DNA of 21,608 nt from Treponema_I sp045597345 (GTDB lineage Bacteria > Spirochaetota > Spirochaetia > Treponematales > Treponemataceae), in NCBI GenBank assembly GCA_045597345.1, contig JAZLJW010000097.1:1-21608 (forward strand), in the 5' to 3' direction. A model generated the notes under the pieces. It ran no database searches and was not told the DNA's origin. It was given only the letters and a program-made list of their open reading frames with translations. The translations under genes were made by a program, and so were the position numbers. This document shows positions 15,078-21,608 of this stretch, piece by piece; positions within the stretch are counted from its first letter, which is position 1, and the number at the start of each line of letters is the position of its first letter.

Positions 15078-17433
15078 ACTACGTCCCGACTTACTGAGTA
15101 ATACTCATTTTTTACTGATCTGGTTAGTATTCCACTTAGGCTTCTTACTTTTCTTTGGCATTACTTATGCCACAAACCGTGAAAATATTCTCATTGATGC
15201 TGATCTTTTCAATATGTTCCCCAAATCATTCAATGAAGAATCCATACGGAAAGCAGACGAAAAACTGACAGAAATTACCGGTCAGAATGTTTTTGTTCTG
15301 GTTGTCAATGAAGACTTTGATACCGCAAAAAACTGTGCCGTAACCGTTTATGAACAATTACAGCACAGTGACAATTTTCAAAGTATCAACCTGTATTCTG
15401 ACTTCAGCGATTACTCATCGTTACTTGATACGCTGTATGCGTACCGTTTTAATCTTCTTGACGATCAATCAATCGCACTGATACAGGAGAACCCACAACT
15501 TTTTGCAGAAAATGCCTTAATAACCGCATATTCCCCATTTACCCTGCTACCACTGGATACTCTTGAAGAAGATCCATTCCTGATTTCAGAAACTGTCGCA
15601 AATAACTATCTGAATGCAGCCGCTAATACGGGTATTGCCATGAGTACCAAAGACGGCGTACTTGCAGCAGAACACAACGGCAACTGGTATGTCATGATTC
15701 GTGGCATTTTAAGCAAAAAAGGTGCTGCTCTGGCAAGCAGGAATAATGGGGTTTCAGAACTGTATGAAGTGTGTAATTCCATTTCCGGATGCCGTTTCAT
15801 TTACTCCGGAACACCGGTAAATTCGCATCAGAGTTCAAACTCGGCAATGAAAGAGATTTCCATAATTACTACAGTATCACTGCTTGTTGTAGTAATTATG
15901 CTGCTGACCGTCTTCAAATCTCCCATTCCCATACTTTGCAGTGTAGCTTCTATTTTCGTTTCAATAGTTTCTGCATTTCTTGCCACCCTGGCAGTATTCC
16001 ATCAGATGCATATCCTCACGTTAGTGTTTGGAACTTCGTTGATTGGTTCCTGCATAGATTATAGTCTGCACTATTTTACCCATTGGGCGGGAAACAAAAA
16101 TCTGGTCACTGGCAAAGAGATTCGGGAACACCTTATTTCCGGTCTTTCCATGGCAATTATTTCATCAGGTATCTGCTATATTATTTTACTGTTTGCTCCG
16201 TTTAATCTTCTGAAACAGATGTCGCTTTTCTCCATTGTAGGATTAATAAGTTCTTATCTGACAACACTCTGTCTGTACCCCTACATCAAAATGCCGGAAA
16301 CAAACAGGGAAATAGCGCTGCTGAAACTCATGAAACCAGTTCAGAACAAGAACCGCCGCAAACTCATTGGAAGAATTGCAATAACAACACTGTTTGCTTT
16401 CTCTATTGGATCAATTCTCCTTTTTCACAGCCGGTTCACCATTCACAATGATCTTTTTAAGTTGTACACCATGAAAGGCCAATTGCTTGAAGATCGCCTG
16501 GAAACCGTGGAAATCATCAGATACAATCCAACCGGATGGTTCATCCTTCGTGGTGATAGTGAAAATGATGTGCTCCAGAAAGAAGAACGCCTTTGCCAGA
16601 AATTGCAGGAAACATCACCGGGAACCATGTCATACCTTGCGACCTCAAAATTCATTCCTTCAAAGGCGCATCAGGAACGGTCCCGGCAGGCTTATGAAAA
16701 ACTGCTTGCATTATCAGACCAGCAGTTTGAGGCACTGGGATATGATGAATCCTATTCTGACCAGCTGTGGAAGGATTTTTACGCAACGGAAGGCCAATAT
16801 CTCTCATTTTCAGGCAATACGGTACCGGAGTATGTTGCTTCTCTGATTTCCACTGCCTGGCTGGGAGAAATGAATGGAAAATATTTTTCAGTAGTAATGC
16901 CTAACATCATTGAAGATCCAAAAGCATTGAAAAATCTTGTAGAAGACGAAACTGATATTTTCTTTATCAGCAAAATGGCTGATATGGGCGAAGATCTGGA
17001 TAAGCTTACCGTTATGGTCCTGAAATTCTTTGCAGGTGCATACATTGTCATGTTCATCATCCTGAAGTTTTTCTATCCATGGAAACAGGCGTTAAAAATC
17101 ATTTCCATACCACTGCTCATTGTACTCATGACCGGAGCAGTTTTTGCCTGGGGAAACATTAACCTGGAGTTCTTCTCTGTTACCGGGCTGATACTGGTAT
17201 TTGGTCTTGGATTGGACTACATCATTTACATGATGGAAAACGAAAAAGACAGGACAAATGATTCAAAAACCATTGAACCCTTTGCAACCCTTCTCTCGTT
17301 TGTTTCCACCGTTGTTTCTTTTGGAGCATTGGCATTAAGTTCATTCCAGCCGGTTCACCTTATGGGGCTTTCGATATTCCTGGGATTAACAACAGCCTTC
17401 ATAAGTACCATGTTCTACGACAGGAGTATGTAA
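15052..17433 (+). CDS. MMPL/RND-family exporter
   Basis: 793-residue inner-membrane protein with the RND pattern: TM1 (about 18-40), periplasmic domain (42-268), six TMs between 270 and 458, second periplasmic domain (460-655), then five TMs to the C-terminus. The proton-relay Asp in each half is visible: GSCIDYSLHYF (D336) and GLGLDYIIYM (D722). Such proteins export lipids or lipid-linked compounds using the proton gradient. I chose the ATG at 15052 with AAGGAG ten bases upstream; it overlaps lolA by 26 bases, so the two are probably translationally coupled. The longer frame (start 14983) would add 23 residues translated inside lolA. No hairpin terminator follows; the next promoter starts 42 bp downstream. 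The cargo may be the product of the acyltransferase nearby, which is inference. Confidence 0.85.
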   Translation: MKNHTLLSKLRPDLLSNTHFLLIWLVFHLGFLLFFGITYATNRENILIDADLFNMFPKSFNEESIRKADEKLTEITGQNVFVLVVNEDFDTAKNCAVTVYEQLQHSDNFQSINLYSDFSDYSSLLDTLYAYRFNLLDDQSIALIQENPQLFAENALITAYSPFTLLPLDTLEEDPFLISETVANNYLNAAANTGIAMSTKDGVLAAEHNGNWYVMIRGILSKKGAALASRNNGVSELYEVCNSISGCRFIYSGTPVNSHQSSNSAMKEISIITTVSLLVVVIMLLTVFKSPIPILCSVASIFVSIVSAFLATLAVFHQMHILTLVFGTSLIGSCIDYSLHYFTHWAGNKNLVTGKEIREHLISGLSMAIISSGICYIILLFAPFNLLKQMSLFSIVGLISSYLTTLCLYPYIKMPETNREIALLKLMKPVQNKNRRKLIGRIAITTLFAFSIGSILLFHSRFTIHNDLFKLYTMKGQLLEDRLETVEIIRYNPTGWFILRGDSENDVLQKEERLCQKLQETSPGTMSYLATSKFIPSKAHQERSRQAYEKLLALSDQQFEALGYDESYSDQLWKDFYATEGQYLSFSGNTVPEYVASLISTAWLGEMNGKYFSVVMPNIIEDPKALKNLVEDETDIFFISKMADMGEDLDKLTVMVLKFFAGAYIVMFIILKFFYPWKQALKIISIPLLIVLMTGAVFAWGNINLEFFSVTGLILVFGLGLDYIIYMMENEKDRTNDSKTIEPFATLLSFVSTVVSFGALALSSFQPVHLMGLSIFLGLTTAFISTMFYDRSM

Positions 17434-17475
17434 AATAAAATGCAGTATTTTTTAATTTCTTCAGTATTTTTAATA

Positions 17476-17504
17476 TTGACAAATTTGAATCTGCAGTTTA
17501 TCGT
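17476..17504 (+). promoter_or_regulatory. Promoter of the aroF-tyrA operon and its leader peptide
   Basis: A perfect TTGACA (17476-17481), exactly 17 bases, then TATCGT (17499-17504, 4 of 6 matches to TATAAT). Six bases (ATAACC) later comes the ATG of the leader peptide, so the mRNA should begin at that ATG. TATAAC, starting four bases after the -10 start, is too far from the -35 for standard spacing. Confidence 0.65.
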
Positions 17505-17510
17505 ATAACC

Positions 17511-17591
17511 ATGAATGCTTTCCGTTTTGCATATTTTTATTACTTTAGCTTTTATTATTTCTCAAAATGCAGTGCGGAAGGTGTGAACTGA
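17511..17591 (+). CDS. Phe/Tyr-rich leader peptide of an attenuator (26 aa)
   Basis: A 26-codon ORF, ATG at 17511 and TGA at 17589-17591, reads MNA, then FRFAYFYYFSFYYF (residues 4-17), then SKCSAEGVN. It has six Phe and five Tyr in a 14-residue run. The ORF lies between a TTGACA promoter and an intrinsic terminator directly before the DAHP synthase gene, the first step towards Phe and Tyr. The design equals pheL-type leaders: ribosomes stall on Phe or Tyr codons when charged tRNA is short and so change the RNA fold. No Shine-Dalgarno precedes it, and the -10 ends six bases upstream, so translation is probably leaderless. The end of the ORF (codons 21-26) overlaps the antiterminator strand. 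It is unlikely to have a function as a protein. Confidence 0.88.
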   Translation: MNAFRFAYFYYFSFYYFSKCSAEGVN

Positions 17592-17643
17592 TGCAGTTTA
17601 CGGTTACGTAAACTGAAAATACAAGTAATTCACAGGGCTTCCG
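17573..17643 (+). promoter_or_regulatory. Antiterminator of the aroF attenuator
   Basis: Strand 2 (17573-17587, TGCGGAAGGTGTGAA) pairs with strand 3 (17629-17645): TGTGAA (17582-17587) with TTCACA (17629-17634), and CGGAAG (17575-17580) with CTTCCG (17638-17643), plus two flanking pairs. Between them sits an independent hairpin, arms CAGTTTACG (17594-17602) and CGTAAACTG (17607-17615) with loop GTTA. Strand 2 can also pair with GCTTTCCG (17517-17524) in the leader codons 3-5, giving a 1:2 / 2:3 / 3:4 set. The 2:3 stem uses CTTCCG of the terminator and so excludes it. Confidence 0.75.
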
Positions 17644-17664
17644 TAAAGCGGAAGCCCTTTTTTT
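17635..17664 (+). terminator. Intrinsic terminator of the aroF attenuator
   Basis: Arms GGGCTTCCG (17635-17643) and CGGAAGCCC (17649-17657), loop TAAAG, then seven T (17658-17664). It lies after the leader peptide and before the Shine-Dalgarno AAGGAGG of the DAHP synthase gene. With Phe- and Tyr-tRNA charged, the ribosome would reach the leader stop and cover strand 2, so that this stem forms and stops transcription. Confidence 0.92.
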
Positions 17665-17701
17665 ATCGTACGTCTGACAGGCGTATTAAGGAGGAACGAA
17701 A

Positions 17702-18754
17702 ATGATTGTTGTATTGAACAGCGGAGCATCAGAAGAAGAAAAGAAAGGCCTGGAAGTACATCTGAAAGATCTGGGAGTATCAATTCATCAAATTGAAGGT
17801 GAAGGAGATACCGTTTGGGGACTTGTTGGCGATACTGCACATATCAATGAAGAATCACTTGAAGCAAACAAAATCGTCAGCAAAGTTCTGCGCGTTCAGG
17901 AACCATATAAAATGGCAAACCGCAAATTTCATCCTGATGACACCATCATCCACATTCCGCTGGATACAACTTCGGATGTAGTTAAAGCACTCTGCCGAAC
18001 GGAAGAAGTTATCGGTGCCCCTAAATTCAGCGTCATAGCCGGCCCTTGTTCCGTTGAAAGCCGTGAACAGGTAACCGGTATCGCCCGTGCCGTAAAAGCC
18101 AGTGGTGCCACATTCCTACGAGGCGGGGCCTTTAAACCACGTACCAGCCCCTACGCTTTTCAGGGCATGGGTCCCGACGGCATTACCCTATTGCTTGAAG
18201 CAAAACGTGCTACCGGGCTCCCTATTGTTACAGAACTTATGGCCATCAGCCAGCTGAAATATTTTGATGATGTTGATGTGATTCAGATTGGTGCACGGAA
18301 TATGCAGAACTTTGACCTGTTAAAGGAAATGGGCCACTGCAAGAAACCGATTCTTTTAAAGCGTGGACTTGCCAACACCGCAAAAGAACTGCTCATGTCA
18401 GCCGAATACATCATGGCAGGAGGTAATGAAAACGTTATCCTCTGTGAACGCGGTATCAGAAGTTTTGACAACTTCAGCCGCAATGTTCTTGATCTTGGCG
18501 TTGTACCGTACCTGAAAAAGCACACACACCTGCCGATTATCGTTGACCCAAGTCACGCCACCGGTTACAGCTGGATGGTAGAACCTATGGCAAAAGCTGC
18601 CCTGGCTGCCGGTGCTGATGGTATAATGGTTGAGGTACATAATAATCCCGAAATGGCGCTGTGCGATGGAGAACAGAGTCTGACTCCTACTCAGTTTGAT
18701 GGGCTGATGAAGAAAATCAAGAAATACGCCGCCATCGAGGATCGCGATATATAA
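17702..18754 (+). CDS. aroF: 3-deoxy-7-phosphoheptulonate (DAHP) synthase, type I-beta with N-terminal regulatory domain
   Basis: 350-residue cytosolic enzyme condensing phosphoenolpyruvate and erythrose 4-phosphate, the first step of the shikimate pathway. Residues 1-65 form a ferredoxin-like domain as in the Thermotoga-type enzyme, where it gives feedback inhibition by Tyr or Phe. The barrel shows AGPCSVES (C116), RGGAFKPRTSPYAFQGMG (140-157), GARNMQNF (197-204), LLKRGLANTAKE (218-229), CERGIRSF and VDPSHATGYS (H285), followed by MVEVH (E311) and D322, giving the metal ligands C116, H285, E311 and D322. AAGGAGG is seven bases before the ATG. Expression is probably set by the attenuator at 17511-17664, so both synthesis and activity would answer to aromatic amino acids. 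First structural gene of the operon with tyrA. Confidence 0.95.
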   Translation: MIVVLNSGASEEEKKGLEVHLKDLGVSIHQIEGEGDTVWGLVGDTAHINEESLEANKIVSKVLRVQEPYKMANRKFHPDDTIIHIPLDTTSDVVKALCRTEEVIGAPKFSVIAGPCSVESREQVTGIARAVKASGATFLRGGAFKPRTSPYAFQGMGPDGITLLLEAKRATGLPIVTELMAISQLKYFDDVDVIQIGARNMQNFDLLKEMGHCKKPILLKRGLANTAKELLMSAEYIMAGGNENVILCERGIRSFDNFSRNVLDLGVVPYLKKHTHLPIIVDPSHATGYSWMVEPMAKAALAAGADGIMVEVHNNPEMALCDGEQSLTPTQFDGLMKKIKKYAAIEDRDI

Positions 18755-18759
18755 GTCGG

Positions 18760-18837
18760 TGATTCAGCATCCATGCTGAATCAGCTTAACGGGTTTTGCA
18801 GGCAAAACCCGTACTTTCCAGCGCCGTCCATGGCGCT
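18760..18837. repeat. Three consecutive perfect hairpins between aroF and tyrA
   Basis: Stem 1: TGATTCAGCAT (18760-18770) and ATGCTGAATCA (18773-18783). Stem 2: ACGGGTTTTGC (18789-18799) and GCAAAACCCGT (18802-18812). Stem 3: AGCGCC (18820-18825) and GGCGCT (18832-18837). None is followed by a U-run, so they are not typical terminators. They may protect or divide the aroF-tyrA message. Stem 2 resembles 19934-19957 in the next gap (GTTTTGC/GCAAAAC), suggesting one class of intergenic palindrome. Confidence 0.75.
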
Positions 18838-18861
18838 ATATGATGTATAAGGGAGAACAAA

Positions 18862-19764
18862 ATGTCTGAATTAACGGTTGGAATCGTAGGATTAGGTCTT
18901 ATGGGCGGGGGTATTGCTCGCAGACTGAAAGATGCAGAAGAACTGGGCAAACTTCCGGCAGGCTTTGACCACTGCCGCATTCTTGCGTCCAGTCGGAACC
19001 AGGACATGCTTGCAGCCGCAAAGACAGAAAAAGTCATTGATAACTGGTGGCCACTTGCAGAAGCCGGCACCATGCTTTCTCAGTGTGACATTACTTTTGT
19101 CTGCCTGTATCCTGCCATGACCTTTGACTTCATCAAAAAGCATTGGGCAGATTTTAAGAAAGGCAGTATCGTTACTGACATTGCCGGTGTAAAAGCCACC
19201 TACCTTGCCCAGTTTGAAGAACTTGAAAATTGTCCGGTTTCCGAACGTGTAGATTTTATCAGCGGACATCCTATGGCAGGCCGTGAAAAAGAAGGGTATG
19301 CAGCATCTGCCCAACTATACTTTACCGGCCGTAACTATATTCTCATTCCCCGCCCTTGCAACGACCATGCTCACGTGCAGCTGATGCGCGATGTCATCAC
19401 CTGCCTGGGATTCAGCCACATCATTGACAGTACAGCGCAGAATCACGACCACAAAATCGGCTTCACCAGCCAGTTATGCCATGTTATCGCCTCAGCTCTG
19501 GTAGCCAGTGCCGAAGATGAACATATTACGGAATTTGGTGGCGGAAGCTTTGAAGACTTAACCCGTATTGCCATGATAAACGCTCCTCTATGGACAGAGC
19601 TGTTTCTGGCTAACAAGGAAGAATTAATCGGTCACATTGATGCTTTCACAGCACAAATGGAATCTCTTCGCCACGCCATTTCTGAAGGTGACGAAGAAAG
19701 CCTCGAATGCCAGCTGGAAGCAGTGCGTCAGCGCCGCATTGCCATGCGCAAAAGCGACTCATAA
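18862..19764 (+). CDS. tyrA: Prephenate dehydrogenase (TyrA family)
   Basis: 300-residue cytosolic enzyme that oxidises and decarboxylates prephenate to 4-hydroxyphenylpyruvate with NAD(P), the committed step to tyrosine. Rossmann motif VGIVGLGLMGGGIARRL (6-22), SGHPMAGREKEGY (134-146) with H136, and NHDHKIGFTSQLCHVIASAL (194-213), the conserved C-terminal dimer helix region with H207. No chorismate mutase or ACT domain is attached, so allosteric control by Tyr would lie elsewhere. GGGAG is seven bases before the ATG. It follows aroF by 107 bp holding three hairpins but no visible promoter, so the two are probably cotranscribed and share the attenuator. The spacing of the first glycines and the 25-30 residue insert after them suit the arogenate/prephenate dehydrogenase family; substrate preference is not certain. 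Confidence 0.88.
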   Translation: MSELTVGIVGLGLMGGGIARRLKDAEELGKLPAGFDHCRILASSRNQDMLAAAKTEKVIDNWWPLAEAGTMLSQCDITFVCLYPAMTFDFIKKHWADFKKGSIVTDIAGVKATYLAQFEELENCPVSERVDFISGHPMAGREKEGYAASAQLYFTGRNYILIPRPCNDHAHVQLMRDVITCLGFSHIIDSTAQNHDHKIGFTSQLCHVIASALVASAEDEHITEFGGGSFEDLTRIAMINAPLWTELFLANKEELIGHIDAFTAQMESLRHAISEGDEESLECQLEAVRQRRIAMRKSDS

Positions 19765-19769
19765 ACTAC

Positions 19770-19957
19770 GGACCCTTCGACTCCGCTCAGGGATCCTGCC
19801 GGTCATTCTGCATCCCGGCCCGCCCGGGCGGGATGATTTTGGCTGCTGGCAAGGCGAGGCTGTCGCCTCAGGAGCGGAGGCGGCCTTTATGGCCGTTGAG
19901 CACGTCGTTCATTCTGCAAGCAGAATGAACTTACGGAGTTTTGCAAGCAAAACTCCG
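19770..19957. repeat. GC-rich cluster of intergenic palindromes between tyrA and lepB
   Basis: The 238-bp gap 19765-20002 has no gene but at least six inverted repeats: GGACCCT/AGGGATCC (19770-19796, nearly identical to 5316-5341), CATCCCG/CGGGATG (19811-19835), AGGCGA/TCGCCT (19852-19868), CGGCC/GGCCG (19881-19895), TTCATTCTGC/GCAGAATGAA (19908-19929) and CGGAGTTTTGC/GCAAAACTCCG (19934-19957). The last two are perfect with an AA centre. It lies between convergent genes and could stop transcription from both sides. Confidence 0.8.
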
Positions 19958-20002
19958 CAGCGACAGGCTTAACGCAGCCGGCGGCCAAAAGGGTCCGCCC
20001 GG

Positions 20003-21608
20003 TCAGAAGGTCTTGAAACGGGAGAAAGGCCAGAACCTGAACAGTGGCGTTCCCATAATACGTTTTTTGCTGACGTATTGTGGGTCAACATTGCTGTAGT
20101 AGGTTACATAGTAATGATCATACGGTGTAAGAGGAATAAGCTTTTCATCATAGGAATGGCGCATATCAAGACTGTTGAAACGGTTATCTCCCATAAGGAA
20201 GTAGTTGTTTTCCGGAATATAACGGGGTGTACCATCAGCAGCATTTGCAGGGAAAACAGGCATATTGCGCTGGTTTATCTGATGCACGTACATGTTAAGG
20301 TTTTCTGCCATGGTAAAATAGCTGAGACGTAGCGCATCACTCTGGCGGGCTGCATTACCGATACCATCCATATTCAATTCCATATTACGTACAATAATCT
20401 GTCCCAGACACTGCTTAATCATAATATTCAGACGGTACATACTTTCATCGTACATATTGCCACCGACAAATCCTTCATCACCGGCTGCAGAAAATGCTTC
20501 ATGTTCCGGAATCCAATCGGTAAGGAAATGATTGAGCCATTCTGCACCACCTTTTCGGGTTGCAAGCTTTACCGTTATTGAATCAATGTTACGGAACAGA
20601 GAAAGCACATAAAGCTCAGAATCGGTAAACATAGAGGTGATACTTTCAGAATCAGAAAGCTGTAAATCAGGATTCATCCGGTTACGCATGGTAGTAAACC
20701 TTTCAGAAAGCAAGCGACAGTCAGAAGCTGCAGTATCATAATCAAAATTATTACGAAGACTTTCTACCAGCACCATGGTGTCGTACTGATCCTGAGTCAT
20801 TGGTATCCAATCCACATTTTTTTTCAAATCAGCAGATAATCCTGCAATGTTATAACAAGCCCAGGATTCATCTTCAGTAACCGGTTCCCAGTTACTATGT
20901 TCAGCGGTTCTTGCATACAGAATACCATCCTGCAGCAGAAGCTGTTCACCAGGAACACCAACGACACGTTTTACCAGCGGATCAGCACGCTGTTCACTAC
21001 CAGGCTTCTGCATGATATTTACCGTGCCTAATGTAACGGTATACACAATCTGTGACATGAAGCTTTTTACTTCATAATGACGGTCATATGCATAGTGAGG
21101 ATTTCTGAAGATTACGATATCGCCACGATCATATTCAGCAATATCAGGCAGGCCTACCTCTGACAGCGGGAAATTAGCCCCATGGGTAGTCTTGAAAACA
21201 GCAACACGGTCTTTAATGAGCATTTCCGGAACCATTGATTCCGAGGGAATTTCATACAGCTGGAACACAAATACGTTGATGATAGCAATGAAGTAGGCAG
21301 CCCATACCAACGCATCTATCCAGCTTAATGCTTCTGAAAAAACTTTCCAGCCAATGCTCTTGTTCTTTGGAGGCAATTTTTCAGCAGCTGCAGCATATGC
21401 TGGATTCAGCTTGTACACCCGCTTTTCGTTATATTGCCATTTGCACCATAAATCTGAAACAGTAAGACCAATCCATAGTACTACACAGATAACATCATAC
21501 CCATAGGTGGTACCGGATTCTCCGGCACGACGAATGACAAATGCTGTCAGGCTGACAAAGGGAGCATATTCATAGAATGCATGAATGACAGAATAATACT
21601 GTGGCTTT
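20003..21608 (-). CDS. lepB: Signal peptidase I, large form, 5' end outside window
   Basis: Inner-membrane serine protease that removes signal peptides from exported proteins. The reverse frame is open from the stop at 20003 to the right edge, 534 residues. The GTG at 21418 is an internal codon, as coding sense continues upstream (VICVVLWIGLTVSDLWCKWQ), adding at least one more hydrophobic segment. Numbered from that GTG, residues 36-54 are the usual TM, IPSESMVPE holds the catalytic Ser61, DPLVKRVVGVPGE the general base Lys150, and YFLMGDNRFNSLDMRHSYD (406-424) box E. About 250 residues lie between the Lys box and box E, against about 130 in E. coli, so there is a large insertion (about 170-400), rich in Met, Asp and Asn. 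An N-terminal extra membrane part plus this insert make it unusually long. Confidence 0.92.
   Translation of the reverse strand, partial: KPQYYSVIHAFYEYAPFVSLTAFVIRRAGESGTTYGYDVICVVLWIGLTVSDLWCKWQYNEKRVYKLNPAYAAAAEKLPPKNKSIGWKVFSEALSWIDALVWAAYFIAIINVFVFQLYEIPSESMVPEMLIKDRVAVFKTTHGANFPLSEVGLPDIAEYDRGDIVIFRNPHYAYDRHYEVKSFMSQIVYTVTLGTVNIMQKPGSEQRADPLVKRVVGVPGEQLLLQDGILYARTAEHSNWEPVTEDESWACYNIAGLSADLKKNVDWIPMTQDQYDTMVLVESLRNNFDYDTAASDCRLLSERFTTMRNRMNPDLQLSDSESITSMFTDSELYVLSLFRNIDSITVKLATRKGGAEWLNHFLTDWIPEHEAFSAAGDEGFVGGNMYDESMYRLNIMIKQCLGQIIVRNMELNMDGIGNAARQSDALRLSYFTMAENLNMYVHQINQRNMPVFPANAADGTPRYIPENNYFLMGDNRFNSLDMRHSYDEKLIPLTPYDHYYVTYYSNVDPQYVSKKRIMGTPLFRFWPFSRFKTF

Noticed and set aside
17434..17701. 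T-box riboswitch before aroF
   Set aside because: I see no T-box consensus or specifier stem, and the leader carries an ORF with runs of Phe/Tyr codons, which fits ribosome-mediated attenuation better.
19637..19972. Forward ORF of 111 codons over the tyrA end and the palindrome cluster
   Set aside because: It is a shadow of tyrA that continues by chance into the repeat region; no start signal or protein-like composition.
21416..21418. GTG at 21418 as start of signal peptidase I
   Set aside because: The frame stays open to the window edge with protein-like hydrophobic sequence and there is no Shine-Dalgarno in front of the GTG.

Overview
The window looks like chromosomal DNA of a diderm bacterium of moderate GC. 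It is most probably a Treponema-like spirochaete. This is an inference from the overall gene set and the repeat style (LolA-type carrier, large signal peptidase I, cytosolic M13 peptidase, short intergenic palindromes), not from a diagnostic marker. Genes sit in short units on both strands, TGA is a normal stop, and no tRNA, rRNA, IS element, phage gene or CRISPR array was seen.

Layout. 1-551 (-): start of a solute-binding-domain protein cut by the left edge. 552-1012: a possible 70-residue protein and a divergent control region with a palindrome. 1013-3295 (+): cytosolic glycoside hydrolase family 3 enzyme. 3338-5236 (-): M13 (PepO-type) peptidase, preceded by a 24-bp tandem repeat. 5436-9142 (-): a YhaO/YhaN (SbcD/SbcC-like) nuclease-ATPase pair with its own promoter. 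9239-10294 (-): RidA and a DUF1349-type protein. 10377-10853 (+): free-standing tRNA-editing (AlaX-type) domain. 10971-12671 (+): acyl-adenylating protein of the plant-GH3-like family, then a strong terminator. 12750-13430 (+): HAD phosphatase. 13454-14278 (-): PlsC-type acyltransferase. 14430-17433 (+): overlapping lolA-like and MMPL exporter genes. 17476-19764 (+): aromatic amino-acid operon of DAHP synthase and prephenate dehydrogenase. 20003-21608 (-): signal peptidase I, 5' end outside the window.

The most striking element is the region before the DAHP synthase. A promoter at 17476-17504 is followed by a 26-codon ORF in which 11 of the 14 residues at positions 4-17 are Phe or Tyr. Next come an antiterminator stem and a mutually exclusive intrinsic terminator, ending just before the aroF ribosome binding site. 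This is the full layout of ribosome-mediated transcription attenuation responding to charged tRNA-Phe and tRNA-Tyr, and it would match supply of the two end products to AroF and TyrA synthesis.

A second theme is leaderless translation. Four starts (551-, 10377+, 14278- and the leader peptide at 17511+) lack a Shine-Dalgarno sequence and have a -10-like hexamer ending exactly six bases before the ATG, which places the transcription start on or next to the A of ATG. Most other genes here have clear AGGAG-type sites. The acyltransferase, LolA-like and MMPL genes resemble the envelope/export part of aryl-polyene-type clusters, but no ketosynthase or ACP gene is present in the window.
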